NCBI RefSeq assembly: GCF_014192225.1
Contig: NZ_JACHXS010000001.1
Span: 584,440-648,439, forward strand
Source: Pseudoduganella umbonata
Lineage (GTDB): Bacteria > Pseudomonadota > Gammaproteobacteria > Burkholderiales > Burkholderiaceae_D
Length of the DNA stretch: 64,000 bases
Direction of reading: 5' to 3'
The position numbers were made by a program, and so were the translations under genes. Numbering within the stretch: position 1 is the stretch's first letter; each line of letters opens with the position of its first letter. Under the pieces are notes generated by a model. It ran no database searches and had not been told where the DNA came from. It saw nothing but the letters and a program-made list of their open reading frames with translations. Below, one piece after another: positions 35,603 to 44,286 of this stretch.

Positions 35603-36493
35603 TCAGGATTTGCGGCGGCGGCTGACCAGCGACATGCTGAGCAGGCCGGCCGCGAGAATGGCCAGCGTGGCCGGCTCCGGCACGGCTTCCTGCGTGGCGT
35701 CGGCAAAGGAGGAGTGATTGATCGTGAGCTGGTAGGTCGTGCCGGCGGTCAGGATCTCGCTGGTTGCCTCGAAGAAGTCGGCAAACGTGTAGGTCGTCGT
35801 GCCGGGCAGGACCTCGGTGCGGCTGACGTTCGAATCGCCGTTGAGCTCGTCAGGCGAGAACGAGAGCACCGAGTCGCCACTGTCCAGATCGATAATCTGG
35901 ATGCTCCAGGTCAGCCGTGCGGACGCTGACGACGGGTCAGTGGTGCCGACCGGAACGTGGGCGACGGTGTAGGCATCGGCGTCGAATGCCACTGTCATCG
36001 AATCGGCAGCACCCAGCGCGAAGATGAACGAGCTCGTCGTACCCGTGTTCCCGCTGCCCAATGTCTGGCCCGGTGCTGCCGAAGCGGTGGCACGGGTGCT
36101 GGCATTGGCGCCACCCGCTTCGATCGCCGAACCGATCAGTTGCGTGTCGCCATAACCGAACGTATTGAACGGGACGGGCGGTACAGGACCCGGCGCGAAG
36201 CGGGGCACGAAAGGAATCGGAGGGCAATCGCCTGCGCACGCCGGGCCGGTGAAGCTGATATCGCTGGCCGGAACGTAACCTACCGCCGTCCCCGTCGCAG
36301 TACGGGTGTTGTTCACGATCAGCGTGGAAAAATCGCCGGCAGTGAACTGTGTTCCTGCGGAGTTCAGGAAGCGCAGATTGGAGATGTTGAGGATGGAGTC
36401 TGCGAATGCATGTGCCTGGGCGCTGCCGGCGGTGCCGAATGCCAGCGTTACGGCGGCGGCGGTGGCCAGTAAACCTTTCCTGATGATGTTCAT
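35603..36493 (-). CDS. PEP-CTERM sorting-domain protein, 296 aa
   Basis: Signal peptide at residues 1-27 (cut near AQA-HAF), a beta-rich Ser/Thr/Asn-rich passenger, and the sorting signal VPEPATLAILAAGLLSMS then RRRKS. It sits between the chain-length operon and the FeeM-like gene, in the centre of the polysaccharide block, so likely exported with or onto that polysaccharide. EVLPGTTTYTFADFFEATSE-like turns (EVLPGTTTYTFADFF) suggest a jelly-roll or EF-hand-free beta domain; no family named. Confidence 0.9.
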   Translation of the reverse strand: MNIIRKGLLATAAAVTLAFGTAGSAQAHAFADSILNISNLRFLNSAGTQFTAGDFSTLIVNNTRTATGTAVGYVPASDISFTGPACAGDCPPIPFVPRFAPGPVPPVPFNTFGYGDTQLIGSAIEAGGANASTRATASAAPGQTLGSGNTGTTSSFIFALGAADSMTVAFDADAYTVAHVPVGTTDPSSASARLTWSIQIIDLDSGDSVLSFSPDELNGDSNVSRTEVLPGTTTYTFADFFEATSEILTAGTTYQLTINHSSFADATQEAVPEPATLAILAAGLLSMSLVSRRRKS

Positions 36494-36712
36494 GGCGTAC
36501 TACTCCTTGATAGTGGTTACGGCCAGAGGATCTGTGCCGACGAGCCACTACTCAGCAGCATTCATGCCACTTGCGTCAGGGTATGCAGAATCAACACGTT
36601 ACGAAATTGCCCTGCGGCGATTGCCCACATCTGCAAAAAAGTCCGACGCTTATGGAACTCGCCCCCCGAACAGCGGTCTGAAGTGCGTATACCTTCAGAC
36701 ACAGGAGCAGAC

Positions 36713-37456
36713 GTGCAACATGACGACACCATCATTTCCTTCGAAGCCGCAGCAAGACTGCGCGACCTGGTGATCCGCGAGCAGGACGCCGGCGCGGCGC
36801 ATACGTATCCGATCGACATGCAGGTTTTTCATATCCGAATGGCGAGCACGGCTGGGGAACGGGAGGCGGCAGGCCTGCTGTTGCGCAAGATGTATGGTTG
36901 GCGAGGTTACGATGTCGGTGCCGACAGCGCACACGCGCCCAACCGCATAACGTTGTATGCCGAAACGGAGGGCGCGACTGTGGGCACCATGTCCCTGTGC
37001 CTCGACGATCCCGAAATCGGCCTTCCTGCCGATGAGAATTTCCGCGACAGGCTCGATGAACTCAGGAGCCAGGGGCGGCTGCTGTGCGAACCTTCCCGGC
37101 TGGCAATCGACAAGGACGTGACGAAGCGCGTGTTCGCATCGTTGATCCATATTTCCTATATTTACGCGCACAATATTCACCACTACACGGACTATGTCAT
37201 CGAGGTCAATCCACGCCACGTGATGTTCTACAAGCGAATGCTGGGCTTCCACGACTTCGGCGGTGAGCGGCCCTGCACCCGGGTCGGTGCTCCGGCCGTG
37301 CTGCTGCGCCTCGAGCTGGAATACATGGGCGAACAGATTCGCACTTTTGCCGGACTCATGGAACAGGCAAAGGGCGAGCGTTCGTTCTATCCCTATTTTT
37401 TTTCGTTGCGCGACGAGCCTGGTATCACGACACGCCTGAAACAGGGGCGCGACTGA
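36713..37456 (+). CDS. PEP-CTERM/exosortase-associated acyltransferase, FeeM-like N-acyl amino acid synthase
   Basis: 247 aa. The start chosen is GTG 36713, with AGGAG at 36703-36707; another GTG at 36683 has no RBS. A GNAT-like fold matching the TIGR03694/FeeM family by eye: RKMYGWRGYDVG, TLYAETEGATVGTMSLCLDD, ELRSQGRLLCEPSRLAID and IEVNPRHVMFYKRMLGF are in family order. FeeM joins a fatty acyl chain from ACP to tyrosine; such synthases have been reported linked to PEP-CTERM/exosortase loci. One base separates its stop from the flavoprotein gene, so they form an operon. Amino-acid specificity is inferred only. Confidence 0.85.
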   Translation: MQHDDTIISFEAAARLRDLVIREQDAGAAHTYPIDMQVFHIRMASTAGEREAAGLLLRKMYGWRGYDVGADSAHAPNRITLYAETEGATVGTMSLCLDDPEIGLPADENFRDRLDELRSQGRLLCEPSRLAIDKDVTKRVFASLIHISYIYAHNIHHYTDYVIEVNPRHVMFYKRMLGFHDFGGERPCTRVGAPAVLLRLELEYMGEQIRTFAGLMEQAKGERSFYPYFFSLRDEPGITTRLKQGRD

Positions 37457-37457
37457 G

Positions 37458-39086
37458 ATGGCCGCCGCCGAGAAAGCGCTGGCAGCGTGGCGCCGGCAGC
37501 TGGGTCCGGACCGCGTGCTGACGGACCCGGCCACGCTGGCGCGCTACGCGGCCAGTACGTCGTCATGGAGCACGCACCCGCTGGCCGTCGTGCGTCCGCA
37601 CAGTACCGTCGAGGTGACGCAGCTCGTGCGCACGGCCACCGAGTACCGTCTACCGATCTATCCCATCAGTGCAGGGCGCAATTGGGGGTACGGCGATGCC
37701 TGCGCGCTGACCGACGGCCATGCGATCGTCGATCTGTCGGAAATGAACCGTATCCTGGAAGTCGATGCGACGCTCGCTTACGTGGTCATCGAGCCCGGCG
37801 TCACGCAGCAGCAACTGTCGCAATACCTGCTGCGCCATGACTTGCCGCTGTGGATGGACTGCACCGGCGCAGGTCCCGATACCAGCCTGATGGGCAACAT
37901 CCTCGAACGTGGCTTCGGTCACTCGCCATACGGCAACCGCTTCCAGAATGTGGCCAGCATGGAACTCGTACTGGCCGACGGCGATGTCGTGCGTACCGGC
38001 TTCGGCCACTATGACTCCTCGGTCAATCATCGGGTCTACCCGTATGGCGTGGGGCCCTACGTGGACGGCTTGTTCACCCAGTCGAACATGGGCATCGTCA
38101 CGAGCCTGGGCCTGTGGCTGATGCCGAAGACCGAAGCGTTGAACCACTTCCTCGGCTCGGTCCGGGAACATGACGACATCGCACCTGTCATCGATGCGCT
38201 GCGCCCGCTGCGGCTCGACGGGACCTTGCGCAGCATCCTGCATATCGGCAACGATTTGCGGGTGATCTCAGGGGGGACGACCTTCCCGCGCGAACTGGCC
38301 GGCGGCAAGATGCCGTTGCCGGAAGAATTACGCCGTCAGCTTCGGGCGGCCGCGGGAGTAGGGGCCTGGACCGTTTCCGGCGCGCTGTACGGCAGTAATG
38401 CCCAGGTCGCAGCTGCACGACGCGCGGTGCGCAGAGCCCTGATGCACACCAGTGCCAGAGTCCAGTTCCTGGACGAACGCAAGCTTGGCCTGGCGGATGC
38501 CGCCGCCCGCCTGCTGGGCAGCACCGCTGCTGGAAAGCGCCTGGCGGCCAGGGTGGCGCTGGGGCGTTCGCTGTTTGAAATGAATCGCGGTATTCCCAAC
38601 GGTCGTTTTCTGGCTGGCGCTTACTGGCGCCGACGTGCCGGCTTGCCAGCCGACTTTCCCGCCAATGCCAACCCGGCCTTGGATAACTGCGGCATGCTGT
38701 GGGTATCGCCAGTGCTGCCGATGCGTGGCGCCGATCTGTTGCGCGTTCACGAACTGGCCGCGCCGATTTTCCGCGCGCATGGCTTTGACCTGTTTGTCAC
38801 GTTCAGCATGATCAACGAGCGCGCGCTGGGCGGGGTGCTGACAGTGGCTTACGATGCCGATGAGCCAGCCGAGGTAGAGCGGGCACGGCTGTGCTATCGA
38901 CAGGTGTTTGAAACGATGATGCGTGCCGGTTATATTCCTTACCGCGTCGGCCTGCAATCGATGGCGGACCTGGACAGTGGCGACGATGGCTACTGGCGCA
39001 TGATCGGCAGGATCAAGGCAGCGCTCGATCCAGCCAATGTCATCGCGCCTGGCCGCTATTCAGCACGGTGGCAGCCGCGCGGATGA
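37458..39086 (+). CDS. FAD-binding oxidoreductase, 4-cresol dehydrogenase / vanillyl-alcohol oxidase type
   Basis: 542 aa. The FAD-binding PCMH domain covers about residues 40-220 (YPISAGRNWGYGDACAL, VIEPGVTQQQLSQYL, MGNILERGFGHSPYGNRF, FTQSNMGIVTSLGLW); the C-terminal cap domain carries GMLWVSPVLPM, NERALGG, YRVGLQSM and the closing ALDPANVIAPGRY. This order is that of p-cresol methylhydroxylase and vanillyl-alcohol oxidase, which oxidise para-substituted phenols at the benzylic carbon. No signal peptide seen and no cytochrome subunit adjacent, so oxygen or another acceptor may be used. It is directly downstream of a FeeM-like synthase; N-acyl tyrosine would be a fitting phenolic substrate (inference). 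Confidence 0.85.
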   Translation: MAAAEKALAAWRRQLGPDRVLTDPATLARYAASTSSWSTHPLAVVRPHSTVEVTQLVRTATEYRLPIYPISAGRNWGYGDACALTDGHAIVDLSEMNRILEVDATLAYVVIEPGVTQQQLSQYLLRHDLPLWMDCTGAGPDTSLMGNILERGFGHSPYGNRFQNVASMELVLADGDVVRTGFGHYDSSVNHRVYPYGVGPYVDGLFTQSNMGIVTSLGLWLMPKTEALNHFLGSVREHDDIAPVIDALRPLRLDGTLRSILHIGNDLRVISGGTTFPRELAGGKMPLPEELRRQLRAAAGVGAWTVSGALYGSNAQVAAARRAVRRALMHTSARVQFLDERKLGLADAAARLLGSTAAGKRLAARVALGRSLFEMNRGIPNGRFLAGAYWRRRAGLPADFPANANPALDNCGMLWVSPVLPMRGADLLRVHELAAPIFRAHGFDLFVTFSMINERALGGVLTVAYDADEPAEVERARLCYRQVFETMMRAGYIPYRVGLQSMADLDSGDDGYWRMIGRIKAALDPANVIAPGRYSARWQPRG

Positions 39087-39199
39087 CATGCCACGGTTGC
39101 GCCAGTGCGACAACCCGAAGATGCCGGTAGCGGCCGCAGCGCCGGTTCCCTTATTTCGGGCGCGACTTACCACTGGCCCCTGCTGCCGTGCTGGTTGAG

Positions 39200-41977
39200 T
39201 CACAGTTTTGCCATCAGCGCGCGCACATCGGCGTGGCGCTTGAAGTCGCGAACCGCCATCAACTGCTCGCACTGGGATCTGGCGCCGTTGCGATCGCCCG
39301 ACATGAACAACGCCCGCGCGAAGCGAAGCCGGATGTCGTTGTCGGCTGGCGCCTGTTCCGTTGCCATCCTTAACAGCGGCACGGCACGGGTGGTGTCGCC
39401 CTTGTCGAGCAGGATTGCTGCCAGCGTATCGGCGATGGCGGGACTTTTCGGTGCCAGCTTGTAAGCTTTCTCCGCAAAGCCGAGTGCGCGCGCATCCTTC
39501 GACTGCAACAACGACCATGCGTAATCGTTCAGCATTGCAGGGTTGTCCGGGGCCCTACGCAAGATCTGTTCGTATTGCGCATTCGCAGCCTTGTGATCGC
39601 CGCCGCTCATCAGTGCACTGGCATAGTAGGTGCGCGTTTGCAGGTCTGCCGGCTCCTTGTCGAGCCAATGCCGCACCTGGGCGACCGCTTCCTGCGGCCT
39701 GCCCACGTCGACCAGCGCGCGGTGCAGTGCGGTAACGATGGGGCCGGAGGGCGAAACCTGCATGGCACGCTGGTAGCGTTGTACCGCGTCTCCGGGCTTC
39801 TGCTGCGCCATCAGCATGTCGCCTTCCAGCTTGAAGCCGAGCGACCAGTCGGCATGACGAATCTGCAGCGACTGTGCAGCGGCAAGGGCTTCGCTGTACG
39901 CCTTTTTCTCGATCAGCAGTCCATGCTGCAGTACAGCGGCCTCGGCGCTGTCGGGATCGGCCTTCACCGCCTTGCGCGCCGCCTGGAGCGCATCGTCATA
40001 ACGCTTCGCGGACAGGTGGATTCCCGCGATTCGCATCTGCACCGCGGCTAATCTGGGCTGCAGCGCGGCGAGCCGTTCCCAGCTTTCCAGTGCGGCTTCG
40101 TTCTGCCGGTTCAGTTCCTGGGCTTGGGCAAGCAGCGCCAGTGCACCCGCATCTGCGGTGTCGGTGGCATGTAACTTCTGCGCCAGTGTTAACGCTTTCT
40201 GCTTCTCGGCCGTTTCCAGGTAGAAGCTCGCCAGTTGCTGAGATGCAGCCTTCTCGTCCGGGTTCTCCCGGACTGCCTGTTCCAGCCAGCGTACAGCGTC
40301 GGCCGGCTTGCCGGCACGTGACTCCAGCCTGGCGAGCGAGGTCATCAACGCGACATTTTTCTTGTCGCGTGCGAGCGCCGCTGCATAGCGCTTGCGCGCG
40401 TCGCCGGGCTTGTTTGCCATGATGTCGAGATTGGCCAGATTATCGAGCGCCGGCACATGCGTGGGATCAAGTGCGAGTGCCTTCATGAACCCGGTACGTG
40501 CGCCGACGATGTCGCTGTTCCCGAGCAGAACGCCGGCGCGCAAATTCTGCAGCATCGCACTGTCGCCCCTGCCAATCATGGTGTCCACTGCTTTCAAGGC
40601 CTTGTCGAACTGCTTGTCGCGCAAGTGGCCCAGCACCAGCAGCGTTCCGGCGCGCTCCGAGCCATTGCTACCCGCCGCTGCGCGCTCGAGTTCCGTGGTC
40701 GCTTTCGAATTTTCACCCAGGCGCAGCCGGCTGAGACCATGGCCGAGCCGATAGTCGGCACGCTCTGGCGCCAGTTCGCTTGCCTTTTCAAAGTAAGCCG
40801 CCGACTGCTTGAAATTCTGCGCCTGCAATTCCGCTTCGCCGGCCAGGGCCAGCAGGTCGGCATCATTCGGGACATCCTTCAGCACCGTGCGCATGATGCC
40901 GATGGCGTCCTCTCTTTTACCGCCGCGCAGCGCAACCGTTGCCAGCAGCTTGGTCGCATACGGGTGCCTGGGATTCGCCTGCAGGAACTGGTTCAGATAT
41001 TGCTCGGCGTGGATATCTGAACCTGTCAGCACCGATACCGCACCGGCCAGCAGCACGCTTGGCATATGTTCGGGTGCCACGCGCAGCACGTGCTGGACTT
41101 GTTCCAGGGCGGCGTCGTAGCGCCTTTCGCGAAAGTCCAGCAACGCTTGCGAATATGAAATCAGCAGGTTCTTCGGCTGTGCCTTGCGGGCCAGCTTGAT
41201 CTGCCGGCGGGCTTCGTCGAGGCGATCCTCCTGAATGGCCAGATTGGCCAGGTCCAGGTGGGCCTGCACATTGTTCGGCTTGACTTCGAGGATGCGCTCG
41301 TAGGTCTTGCGCGCGGCGGCGGGATCTTTTCCGGCAAGCTGCAAATCACCCTTCAGGCGTAGCGACTCGACGCTGTCGGGATTTTGGGCAATCGCCCTCT
41401 CCACCAGTTGCCGGGCCTGGTCGGACTTTTGATGGAACAACGCCAGCTTCGCCAGGCCGAGCGTGGCATCGGCAAGCTCAGGTTTCATTTGCAGTGCACG
41501 TTCGAACATCGGCTGTGCGTCTTCCGGCCGGTTCAGGCCGAGCATGGACTGGCCGCGCAGGGTCAGTGCTTCCGCATTCCCTTGAGCCTCCGGAAATTCG
41601 TCCAGCAAACGCTGGAACTGCCCTTGCGACAGTAATGCTTTACCCAGCGCAGGTTGTACGAGGTCGGCTTGCGCTCCCAGTTCGCGCGCCCGCCGTAGTT
41701 CCTTTTCGGCCGATGGCAGGTCGCCGGTATCGAGATAGATCTGTCCCAGCATCAGCCGGGCTGGCGCATGGTCGGGTTGTTGCTGGACAACGTTTTTCAA
41801 CTGGATGATCGCAGCTTTAGCGTCGCCCAGGCTGGCAAAACGACGGGCATCGGCCATCAGTTCGTCCGCAGGCAGCGGCTTGCTGCAGGCGCCGAACGCC
41901 AGCAGCAAGGGCAAGACGCTGATTGCCTTGAAAAGTGGCGTTGGATGAAAGCGGGTGCTGGTAAAGCGATTCGGCAT
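39200..41977 (-). CDS. prsT: PEP-CTERM system TPR-repeat lipoprotein PrsT
   Basis: 925 aa. The start chosen is ATG 41977, with GGAG six bases upstream; an upstream ATG adds 22 residues before the signal. The signal peptide ends with LLLAFGAC, a slightly unusual lipobox (F at -3). The rest is a long solenoid of TPR units (APARLMLGQIYLDTGDLPSAE, PALDNLANLDIMANKPGDAR, cited in part) up to the C-terminus. It matches the TIGR02917 PrsT family that accompanies XrtA. Likely an outer-membrane-bound periplasmic scaffold for polysaccharide or PEP-CTERM export. Convergent with the flavoprotein gene. Confidence 0.92.
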   Translation of the reverse strand: MPNRFTSTRFHPTPLFKAISVLPLLLAFGACSKPLPADELMADARRFASLGDAKAAIIQLKNVVQQQPDHAPARLMLGQIYLDTGDLPSAEKELRRARELGAQADLVQPALGKALLSQGQFQRLLDEFPEAQGNAEALTLRGQSMLGLNRPEDAQPMFERALQMKPELADATLGLAKLALFHQKSDQARQLVERAIAQNPDSVESLRLKGDLQLAGKDPAAARKTYERILEVKPNNVQAHLDLANLAIQEDRLDEARRQIKLARKAQPKNLLISYSQALLDFRERRYDAALEQVQHVLRVAPEHMPSVLLAGAVSVLTGSDIHAEQYLNQFLQANPRHPYATKLLATVALRGGKREDAIGIMRTVLKDVPNDADLLALAGEAELQAQNFKQSAAYFEKASELAPERADYRLGHGLSRLRLGENSKATTELERAAAGSNGSERAGTLLVLGHLRDKQFDKALKAVDTMIGRGDSAMLQNLRAGVLLGNSDIVGARTGFMKALALDPTHVPALDNLANLDIMANKPGDARKRYAAALARDKKNVALMTSLARLESRAGKPADAVRWLEQAVRENPDEKAASQQLASFYLETAEKQKALTLAQKLHATDTADAGALALLAQAQELNRQNEAALESWERLAALQPRLAAVQMRIAGIHLSAKRYDDALQAARKAVKADPDSAEAAVLQHGLLIEKKAYSEALAAAQSLQIRHADWSLGFKLEGDMLMAQQKPGDAVQRYQRAMQVSPSGPIVTALHRALVDVGRPQEAVAQVRHWLDKEPADLQTRTYYASALMSGGDHKAANAQYEQILRRAPDNPAMLNDYAWSLLQSKDARALGFAEKAYKLAPKSPAIADTLAAILLDKGDTTRAVPLLRMATEQAPADNDIRLRFARALFMSGDRNGARSQCEQLMAVRDFKRHADVRALMAKL

Positions 41978-42071
41978 GACGATCTCCATGGCGGGATGAA
42001 ATGCCAGCGTAGGAAATCGCCGGGCAGGCTCCGTTGAGCGCAATCAACGAAACCCGCCATTGTGAACACGC

Positions 42072-42731
42072 TTACTGCATGGCAGCGCCGACGCGCGGCT
42101 GGCGTCCCGGCAGTGGCACGGGGCGGGCGCCACTGCCGATCAGGCCGCGTTGGGCAGCGACGACCACCGCATGCGTGCGCGCGGTAGCGTCGAGCTTGCT
42201 CATCAGCCCCTTGACGTGCGTCTTGACCGTGCCGACGCCGATGCCGAGTTCACGGGCAATCGACTTGTTGCAGCAACCACGGGCCAGCAGCAGCAGCACA
42301 TCGGTTTCCCGTCCGGTCAGTGATTCCCGGCTCAAGCTGTCCGCCACGCAGCGGGTCACCGCTTCGGCCAGATAACGCATACCCTGGCTGAGTTGTTGCA
42401 CGGCCCGTACCAGCTCTTCCGCCGAGCAACCTTGCAGAAGATAACCGTGCACGCCGCTGTCCATCGCCGTACGCACCTGCCACTCCTTGTCGAGCTGCGT
42501 CACGATCAGGACGCGCGGCGCCACCCCAAGCCGGTCCGGCGACAATTGCCTGGCCAGGATGATACCGCTATCGTAGTCGGCAATGATTACGCGCGCATGG
42601 GCTTGGCCGTTTGGTTGCCGATCGTGCGAGGTCAGGTGGAATTCGCCGTGTGCGGCGAGCAGGGCGTGAATGCCGGCGGCCATGACGGCATCGCCGTGCA
42701 TGATGTGGACGGCAGGGTATGGGACTTGCAT
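42072..42731 (-). CDS. LuxR-type response-regulator-like transcription factor with degenerate receiver
   Basis: 219 aa from ATG 42731 (GGAGAAC upstream). The C-terminal LuxR HTH is complete (LTGRETDVLLLLARG, CCNKSIARELGIGVGTVKTHVKGLMSKL in part). The N-terminal receiver is altered: the acidic pair is replaced (IMHGDAV where IVDDHPL is usual), and the conserved lysine is Q in GYLLQG; an aspartate remains in IIADYDSG. So it may work without phosphorylation. It lies 94 bases upstream of prsT in the same direction and is a good candidate for a local regulator. Confidence 0.85.
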   Translation of the reverse strand: MQVPYPAVHIMHGDAVMAAGIHALLAAHGEFHLTSHDRQPNGQAHARVIIADYDSGIILARQLSPDRLGVAPRVLIVTQLDKEWQVRTAMDSGVHGYLLQGCSAEELVRAVQQLSQGMRYLAEAVTRCVADSLSRESLTGRETDVLLLLARGCCNKSIARELGIGVGTVKTHVKGLMSKLDATARTHAVVVAAQRGLIGSGARPVPLPGRQPRVGAAMQ

Positions 42732-42963
42732 GGTGTTCTCCTGTTCCGCAACAGCAGACGGCTGTTGCTTCTCATGCATTCATAATGAAACTGCAATGAG
42801 CAGAAGGCAAGTTAAGTGATGTTAAAGGCGTTAAACCAGCGTGCGCCCGATGCCGTCAGCGCAGCGAATCACGTTTGCAGGGTTCGCAAAAATGGGGTCA
42901 TGCCGCGCGGCGCTGATTCGCCACGCGGTGGGCGCTTTCGTGCAAGCGCGTCGAAAAGCCGTG

Positions 42964-43455
42964 TTATTTCAGGTGCCCGGCAACCGCCAGCCAGCGGGCC
43001 GCTTCCTCGCTGCCGCCTTGCGCCAGTGATGCAAGGCGCAACACCGCTTTCGGATGCCGGTGTTCGGCAGCCTGGGCATACAGCGGCCACGCCTTGTCCG
43101 GCTCGTGGCTGCTGCCGTTCGCGGTGTGGTGATACATCTCGGCGAGCTGGAATGCCGACTCGGCATCGCCGGCACGCGCCGCTTCCTCGAACAGGCGCAT
43201 GGCTTCGCCGCGGCGCGGTGCCTTGTTCTGGTAAAGCATGCCTAGTTCGCGCTTGGCAACAATCGATCCCTGCTCGGCCCACTCACGCAGCCTGCGCTCC
43301 GCGGCCGCGCCACCGTGGGCACCGAGACGCTGCGCAACCGCTTCGATCACGGGTGCCGGCGGTACGGCGCCTTCCTTGGCCTGACAGGCAATCAGGGACC
43401 CGACCATGACCAGCACCGACGAAATCAGTGCACCGGACTTGTTGAATAATTCCAT
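42964..43455 (-). CDS. Sel1-repeat lipoprotein, 163 aa
   Basis: Signal with lipobox SLIAC, so probably a lipoprotein. Then three to four Sel1-like repeats: AKRELGMLYQNKAPRRGEAMRLFEEAARAG (in part ELGMLYQNKAP), AFQLAEMYHHTANGSS and AVLRLASLAQGGSEE. Single gene between the LuxR-like regulator and a repeat-rich gap. Function unknown; Sel1 solenoids usually bind other proteins. Confidence 0.8.
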   Translation of the reverse strand: MELFNKSGALISSVLVMVGSLIACQAKEGAVPPAPVIEAVAQRLGAHGGAAAERRLREWAEQGSIVAKRELGMLYQNKAPRRGEAMRLFEEAARAGDAESAFQLAEMYHHTANGSSHEPDKAWPLYAQAAEHRHPKAVLRLASLAQGGSEEAARWLAVAGHLK

Positions 43456-43884
43456 ATTGTTCTTGTTGCCTTATTCGAGTCTGCACTGCAGTGTCTGCAC
43501 TGCGAAATCTGCCCTGGGTCTGCACTGAAAGCGTAATCTGCGGGCAGACAGCGGCCGGCACCGCGCGGTCGAAAGATGCAAATGATACCGATTACTGCTG
43601 AGCCAGGGCGCACGAGCGCGCATTCGCGCAAGGACGCGCGAGCACATGAACACGCATGGACGTGCCCCGGCGTTCCATCCAGCGCTGGCAGCCGAAGTGG
43701 AACGTTGACGATCTTAGCATGTTGACTTTGCGGAAAGGCAGCGAAGGGTTCGCCGCGAGGGTAACAATTGTAACGAGACGTTAGCGTGGTTCAGCTTGCT
43801 TGCGTGCAGGCTGACGCGTCCAGGCGCGGCTCGATACCCTCGACCAGTGCAGAAGCCGCCTTCCGGTGCCTGTCGGCGCCGACG
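43456..43884. other. Intergenic region (429 bases) with short direct repeats
   Basis: Lies between the HPt gene upstream and the Sel1 lipoprotein downstream, both minus strand. It must hold the promoter of the Sel1 gene; the left 75 bases contain the TCTGCACTG repeats. The remainder shows no gene I can support. Confidence 0.6.
43480..43527. repeat. Four direct repeats of TCTGCACTG
   Basis: Copies begin at 43480, 43494, 43508 (TCTGCCCTG variant) and 43519, a 14, 14 and 11-base spacing. They sit 25-72 bases upstream of the Sel1 lipoprotein start (minus strand), the place for activator or repressor sites. Confidence 0.7.
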
Positions 43885-44286
43885 TCAGCCGCGCTGCGAT
43901 GCGCGGCCCGCATGCTGGTCCAACCAGGCTCCGGCATGGTCCATCACGAGTCGCAGTTCCGTTTCAGCTGCGGTGAACAGCAGCGGAATTTCGATCACCC
44001 TGCCTTCCGTGAGGGCCAGCTCCAGCGCCAGACACGCGCCCACGAACCGGCTTGCGCCCAGCTCGCTCACATCGTGCCGCAGGTTGTGCAGGATGCGCCG
44101 TGCTTCCATGAAGCGCGCCTGCTGCACCGCATCGCCGGCCAGGTTCAGCGGCTCGATTCCGTTGCCGATGCAGGCGCGTACGCGGCGGACCACCTTCGCC
44201 ACGGCGCGTTCGTCGCCGCCCATCTGATCGACAAGCTCGTCGACAGAGAAGATCGTGTCATCCGAGGCACTTGCATATGCGGTCAT
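43885..44286 (-). CDS. HPt (histidine phosphotransfer) domain protein
   Basis: 133 aa from ATG 44286 with GGGAGGTTTC just before. A helical bundle with the HPt signature ARRILHNLRHDVSELGA; the phosphorylatable residue would be H67. HPt proteins relay phosphate between hybrid kinases and response regulators; no kinase or normal receiver is adjacent. The start overlaps the stop of the upstream hydrolase gene as ATGA, so the two are translationally coupled. Confidence 0.82.
   Translation of the reverse strand: MTAYASASDDTIFSVDELVDQMGGDERAVAKVVRRVRACIGNGIEPLNLAGDAVQQARFMEARRILHNLRHDVSELGASRFVGACLALELALTEGRVIEIPLLFTAAETELRLVMDHAGAWLDQHAGRASQRG

Noticed and set aside
43480..43530. CRISPR-like array
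   Set aside because: Repeat units are only 9 bases with 2-5 bases between them; no spacers of CRISPR size and no cas genes.
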